From the NCBI GenBank assembly GCA_003024985.2, contig PXIH01S0011840.1: DNA of 11,041 bases; one strand, given 5' to 3'. This stretch comes from Euperipatoides rowelli. Taxonomy: Eukaryota; Onychophora; Udeonychophora; Euonychophora; Peripatopsidae. Positions 7,590 to 11,041 of this stretch are shown here, piece by piece. Position numbers and translations under genes: made by a program. Below the pieces are notes generated by a model. The model saw only the letters and a program-made list of their open reading frames with translations, ran no database searches and was not told the origin of the DNA. The stretch's first letter is position 1, and every line of letters starts with the position of its first letter.

Positions 7590-8800
7590 TATTCTATACA
7601 CCCTTCTTTGCTATCCTTCCAATATATTCACTTGAGACTTAGTTAAAGCAGAGCTCCAAACACTACATGCATACTCCATGCATGTTCTGATAAAGGTAGT
7701 GNACACACTTTTTAAACAGTAATATCCCTAGTCAATCTTTTTAAATGTATCTAAAAAAATAATTTTTTAGATACATTTCTGTAAACCAACTCCATGAGCA
7801 GACCCCACTTAAAATCTTTCTGTACAATCACGCCCTAGATATTAACACTCTCAACACTTTTAATAGGACAATTATTAATAGACTAACTCTAAAGTAATAT
7901 TATTTTTAGAAAAGTTATGTGTCATCACATGTGATTTATTCGGGTTCAGGCTCATACATATTGCCTTGAATCACATTCAAAGATGTCAAGAGCACTTTGA
8001 ACAACCCGCTCAATATCCTCTATATGGCTCCTACAAACAATAGTCATATCATCCACTTATTTAAACCTACTCTCCAAACTCCTGGCTATGACCTTCGAGG
8101 TGACAGCAAAAATGATACTGCTAAGTGTTGAACCCTGTGGCACACCACTGATAAATGTGTAGCTAAAGGATTCATTAGATACAGGAAGGTTGATAATCTG
8201 CAAATGTTTATGCAGAAATATAACAAGTTATCTCACCATGCTAGAAGGCATACCCATATCTAACAAAGACCCTATGAATAAACAATGGTTAGTATAATTA
8301 AAGGCTTTGTCATCGGTTACAATTGTTACAGCCCTTAAATCAGGACCTTCCAAGGACCTCAAAACACAGTCCTTATACTGTACAAGATATTACCATTGAT
8401 TGTCCTTGAATACCACCAAAATGCTGTGGGTCAATGAACATTTGAATTTTAGGCAACAATAGACTAGCTATATGTTTCTCGCAAAGCTTTGATAGCACCG
8501 AAGAAATGGACAGAGGTCTTATTTGACTCGGATCATTCAGTACACAAACTTTTGGTACTAACACAACTATTTCCCTTTTAAAAATGCCTGGACATTCATT
8601 TAGATCCCAGGACAAATTTATAATCATGGTGATAGTCACACACAATTCATAAACATAATCATGTATAATAAACAAAGATATACCTTCCACCGGAGACATT
8701 TTCCTTTTGGGTAACCAAATAAATTACTGTAAGATCCAACTCTCTTTAACATTTTTGATAAGCAATCCGGCTAAAAACACTGGAAGATCACACAAATTTA
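7590..8800 (-). pseudogene. LINE reverse transcriptase, broken
   Basis: The best open part (8373-8699) has VEGISLFIIHD, PGIFKREIVVLVPK and RPLSISSVLSKLCEKHIAS (RPLSI at 8505-8519), the fingers/early palm of non-LTR RTs. Next, in other frames, come motif A DDKAFNYTNH (8285-8314), motif B GVPQGSTLSS (8117-8146) and the YxDD box, where the Tyr codon is a TAA (8057-8059) followed by an intact VDDMTIV. SLNPNKSHVM and a thumb with RTCMEYACSVWSSALTKSQV then ILERIAKKG, near 7600-7690, close the domain. An undetermined base lies at 7702. In active elements this enzyme copies the LINE RNA at the nicked target. It is clearly dead here. Confidence 0.85.
7743..7778. repeat. Perfect 16-bp inverted repeat with 4-base spacer
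   Basis: Bases 7743-7758 (AAATGTATCTAAAAAA) are the exact reverse complement of 7763-7778, separated by ATAA. It lies within the LINE reverse transcriptase thumb region and could form a tight cruciform or hairpin. Confidence 0.9.
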
Positions 8801-9300
8801 TACCTGCAACACTGTTAGCAATAGACTGTAGAAATAAACCAATCTCACTTGCTGTTTGGTCCGCATCTTTGTTATGGAATCAAGTAGGCTGGCACTTCTT
8901 CGATTTACCTGTACATTTGTTAATAAGCTGATAAATTCAAATGATCCATTAGATATATTAGCAATGGTTTCACTATATTCTTTTATTTTAGCTATCTTAA
9001 CACTATCCATATTTCTAACACTAATTATTTTAACTGCTCCAAGAATCCACCATTGACAAAATATTTGTTCTTCTCCTTGATAAGGGCAGTAATCTCATCC
9101 TTAAACCAATATTTAACATTGAGGTTTCTAATTTTTTTTACAATCAGAAAACCTTATTCATATAAAAGTTTTAATTCAGACATAAACTGATCAGCAACAA
9201 TGTTGATATCACGACTTTCAATTATTGGAGACCAATCATATGATGCCAATTTTAGACCAAATCTTTCCAAATTAGATTTTTTTTAGGTCTACATGTGTAT
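8801..9300 (-). pseudogene. LINE ORF2 linker between endonuclease and reverse transcriptase
   Basis: Minus-strand pieces here fit the inter-domain region of LINE ORF2 rather than either enzyme. ERFGLKLASYDWSPIIESRD and VADQFMSELKLL lie near 9170-9265, KYWFKDEITALIKEKNKYF lies near 9065-9120, and a 70-codon open piece at 8798-9010 contains KIAKIKEYSETIANIS. The W(F/T)xxEIxxLIxEKN pattern is a common landmark upstream of LINE RTs. At least two frame changes separate the pieces. Confidence 0.7.
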
Positions 9301-9314
9301 GTTTTTTTTAATCC

Positions 9315-10010
9315 AGAATAAACAAAATTATTAAAAGGCTGAAAACAAACATGTTATGGTCAGAGTTACTAATGGAGCTATAACAGAGCAGTAATAATTT
9401 ATAAAACAGTTAGAGTAGCACTTATTAAAAATGTTCAATAATGTCATAGGCTGTCTTATGATCTGCTTAAATCCATTAAGATTTTTAAATTTCAATTCTC
9501 TCAAATCATTGAATTACCCCATTATCATAATTTTCACGTTAGTATTGATGGCCAATATTCTGTCAATCTCAGAAATTAAGTAATAAATCGTAATATCCGC
9601 ATGAACATTATTGTGTAGTGAATACAAAGCAATAATTCCAATCCACGGTGTCTCACTCGGCATATAATTAGTACACAAAATGATCGATACAACTTAAATT
9701 TCCTTCACATTATGGTAAATAACAGACAAAATAGTAACTGATTCCTGTATTTAAATCGATACTCCGCCACAGTTTCGTTTGTCCATTCTTAGTCAATGCC
9801 GGTGAAAACATCTATAATTTTTTATCTTAAAAGAATCAACATCATTTTCCTTGATCCAAGTTTCTGTGAAAACTGCCACCTGACGATTCTCACTAACTAA
9901 CTACATGAGCTTGAACCTGATCTAACTTACTGTAAATTGATCTCAAATTAGCCATGTCAATTTTAGGCAAAATATACTTATAAATACGTCTATCAATATT
10001 AACTAGATTA
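9315..10010 (-). pseudogene. LINE apurinic-like endonuclease, broken
   Basis: Reading the minus strand: NLRSIYSKLDQVQAHV (9900-9950) is the usual start of CR1/Jockey-type endonucleases. VAVFTETWIKEND has the metal-binding Glu (9862-9864). KIKNYRCFHRH and CGGVSI follow, then an IDRILAINTNVKIMIMG stretch leads into a G-D-F-N motif whose Asp codon is TAA (9514-9516). LNGFKQIIRQP and finally SNSDHNMFVFS, with the catalytic SDH intact (9356-9364), end the domain. In active LINEs this nicks the target DNA to prime reverse transcription. Several stops and frame changes show it is inactive. Confidence 0.82.
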
Positions 10011-10047
10011 TTCCGATTATGCCATGTGTCAGTTTACTTCTCTGCTA

Positions 10048-10206
10048 TACTGCATAGTTAATCACAATGTTAATTGTGTTCAATCTATGAAATATAGCTC
10101 TATGAGTACCTGCTCTTGATCCTATCTTGATAATCCTGAATAGTCGCAAATTCACCGGCAAATGTTGTACATCCACCTGCAACACCTGAGCTCTCTTGAG
10201 GGTTGA
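10048..10206 (-). pseudogene. Possible LINE ORF1 tail, short open frame
   Basis: A 53-codon stop-free minus frame lies just upstream of the endonuclease start. It contains LQVDVQHLPVNLRLFRIIKI followed by GSRAGTHRAIFHRL, a basic/hydrophobic alternation that could be the end of ORF1 or a spacer. It has no initiating ATG of note and I cannot match it to a family with assurance. Its place before ORF2 is the main argument. Confidence 0.3.
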
Positions 10207-10260
10207 TTAATAGTTATTGATCCTAGTCCTTTTCAAATACCCTTCTCTAAAATATAAATT

Positions 10261-11041
10261 TCACTGGGTTCATTATATCCCATGTAGTTAGTGTTTATTA
10301 TACTTTTTTTTCTTCATGATTAAATTCACACAATTTATATTTAATTTCAAAAGAAGACAGAAACTGTTTTTTTTTTCTGTCCACTGTTTGTTAATAAATA
10401 AATATTTACAAAAGTTTTTACTTCAGTATGAAATGCAGGCTTCTCATTTTGTGTGAAACATTCTAATATTTAACTTGTTCCAGATCAGACAGGAGTAAAT
10501 AATCTTTCTACTCTCTATTCCAATCACAGTCATGAAGTTGTAAAACAGACATTTTTAACTAGCTTTTCCATTTGCCCATTATTAATTGCACCAAGCAATT
10601 AGTAAGTTAACAAATGAATCTTATGAAACTAAGTGAAAGATGTTACAATGAAAATACCTAATAAGAGGCATTTCGGAAGTTTATTTGTCTTAATATAATT
10701 TGATGTTTCCGCTTTTAACCATAAATTTCTCCTTGATTTAAACATAATATGGTCAGACTCCGTTAGCTGCCCCCACTATTTTGCAGAAGAATATTAAATC
10801 TGGTGAACAAACTNCAGATCACATACTAAAAGGCAAAATACCTTTTAGCACACGTTCTGGTGTAATTTATTCACCAGATCTAATATCCCTCCACAATTTG
10901 CAGTGAGATACGGGAAAATTTCAATCTTCTGAAAAAAATCAAGAATTATTTTTCCCGGAAAACAATGTAGCGACTAATATATCAACTATGAATTTATCAA
11001 TGAAAAAAATAATGTGCAATATGACCTTAATATTAAAAAAA
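10261..11041. other. A+T-rich non-coding region, no gene found
   Basis: No open frame of note and no recognisable protein or RNA gene. It holds an inverted repeat at 10789-10888 (listed separately) and homopolymer runs, for example the T run around 10367-10376. The LINE's 5' boundary may lie near its left edge but I cannot fix it. Confidence 0.6.
10789..10888. repeat. ~100-bp imperfect inverted repeat, MITE-like
   Basis: Bases 10789-10807 and 10870-10888 are reverse complements at 17 of 19 positions around CTGGTGAA/TTCACCAG. The likeness may continue outward a few bases with transitions. Nested inside, CTAAAAGG (10826-10833) pairs perfectly with CCTTTTAG (10841-10848), so the whole can fold as a two-part hairpin. 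I could not find a convincing target duplication. It may be a small non-autonomous foldback element. Confidence 0.5.

Larger units (their letters stand above)
7590..10010 (-). mobile_element. Degenerate LINE (non-LTR retrotransposon), ORF2 region
   Basis: Piecewise minus-strand translation gives, in order, an apurinic-like endonuclease, a linker and a reverse transcriptase with non-LTR signatures, together about 2.4 kb. The order and motifs suit the CR1/Jockey-like group of insect and other animal LINEs; I cannot place the clade. Stops and frameshifts occur throughout, including at or beside catalytic motifs. No poly-A tail or target duplication could be assigned, because the downstream side merges into the coding-like segment that the gypsy element split. 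It is older-looking than the gypsy element. Confidence 0.85.

Noticed and set aside
7923-7934. 12-base palindrome ATCACATGTGAT as a regulatory site
   Set aside because: It lies inside the LINE RT reading (SHVMTHN region) and such short palindromes are expected by chance.
2582-9056. Plus-strand open frames of 60-94 codons across the window (for example 3692-3925, 4983-5249, 6352-6636, 8856-9056)
   Set aside because: They lie opposite recognisable minus-strand retrotransposon domains or the coding-like flank, and their products resemble no family. They are shadows of the real frames.
10356-10381. GACAGAAA...TTTCTGTC hairpin followed by C as a terminator
   Set aside because: An 8-base stem in eukaryotic A+T-rich DNA with a T-run in the loop has no clear role and no gene upstream.
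1321-10814. Single undetermined bases at 1321, 6512, 7007, 7702 and 10814 as scaffold joins
   Set aside because: Homology continues smoothly across those at 6512, 7007 and 7702, so they are ambiguous base calls, not gaps or misjoins.
1-11041. CRISPR array, bacterial operons or a defence system
   Set aside because: There are no regularly spaced direct repeats and no bacterial-type genes. The content is typical of an animal genome.

Overview
This is an A+T-rich (about 70% by eye) eukaryotic window with no prokaryotic gene organisation. Its content is a pile-up of decayed retroelements, all read from the minus strand, set in non-coding DNA. A gypsy-type element, a LINE with an apurinic-like endonuclease, and the A+T richness point to a metazoan, plausibly an arthropod; the species cannot be told from the sequence.

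Layout from left to right. 1-2460 is gene-free A+T-rich DNA with a GATA-type inverted repeat, a small hairpin and three unusual Tn-An tracts. 2461-2719 is a coding-like segment of unknown identity. 2725-7299 is a complete but inactive Ty3/gypsy LTR retrotransposon of 4575 bp. It lies between 5-bp target duplications (GTCTC at 2720-2724 and 7300-7304), with a 300-bp 5' LTR at 7000-7299, a 284-bp 3' LTR at 2725-3008 and a tRNA-Leu-like primer binding site abutting the 5' LTR. Between the LTRs, in minus-strand order, come gag, zinc knuckles, protease, reverse transcriptase, RNase H and integrase. All domains are recognisable, but frameshifts and stops break them. 7305-7572 is the other half of the coding-like segment. 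About 7590-10010 is a degenerate LINE ORF2 (endonuclease, linker, reverse transcriptase), possibly with an ORF1 tail to about 10206. 10261-11041 is again non-coding, with a ~100-bp inverted repeat.

How the parts relate: removing the gypsy element and one copy of the duplication makes the two flanks join in one reading frame of about 143 codons with no stop. The element therefore jumped into sequence that looks once coding, either an unrecognised tail of the LINE or an unrelated exon or transposon. The LTRs differ at about 6-7% of aligned sites by eye, so the insertion is not recent, and the LINE looks older still. I found no intact host gene, no structural RNA gene, no CRISPR array and nothing that amounts to a new biological system. 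The most useful observations are the in-frame empty site, the exactly defined element ends with unusual TG...GA termini, a perfect 16-bp inverted repeat inside the LINE, and the recurring Tn-An tracts.
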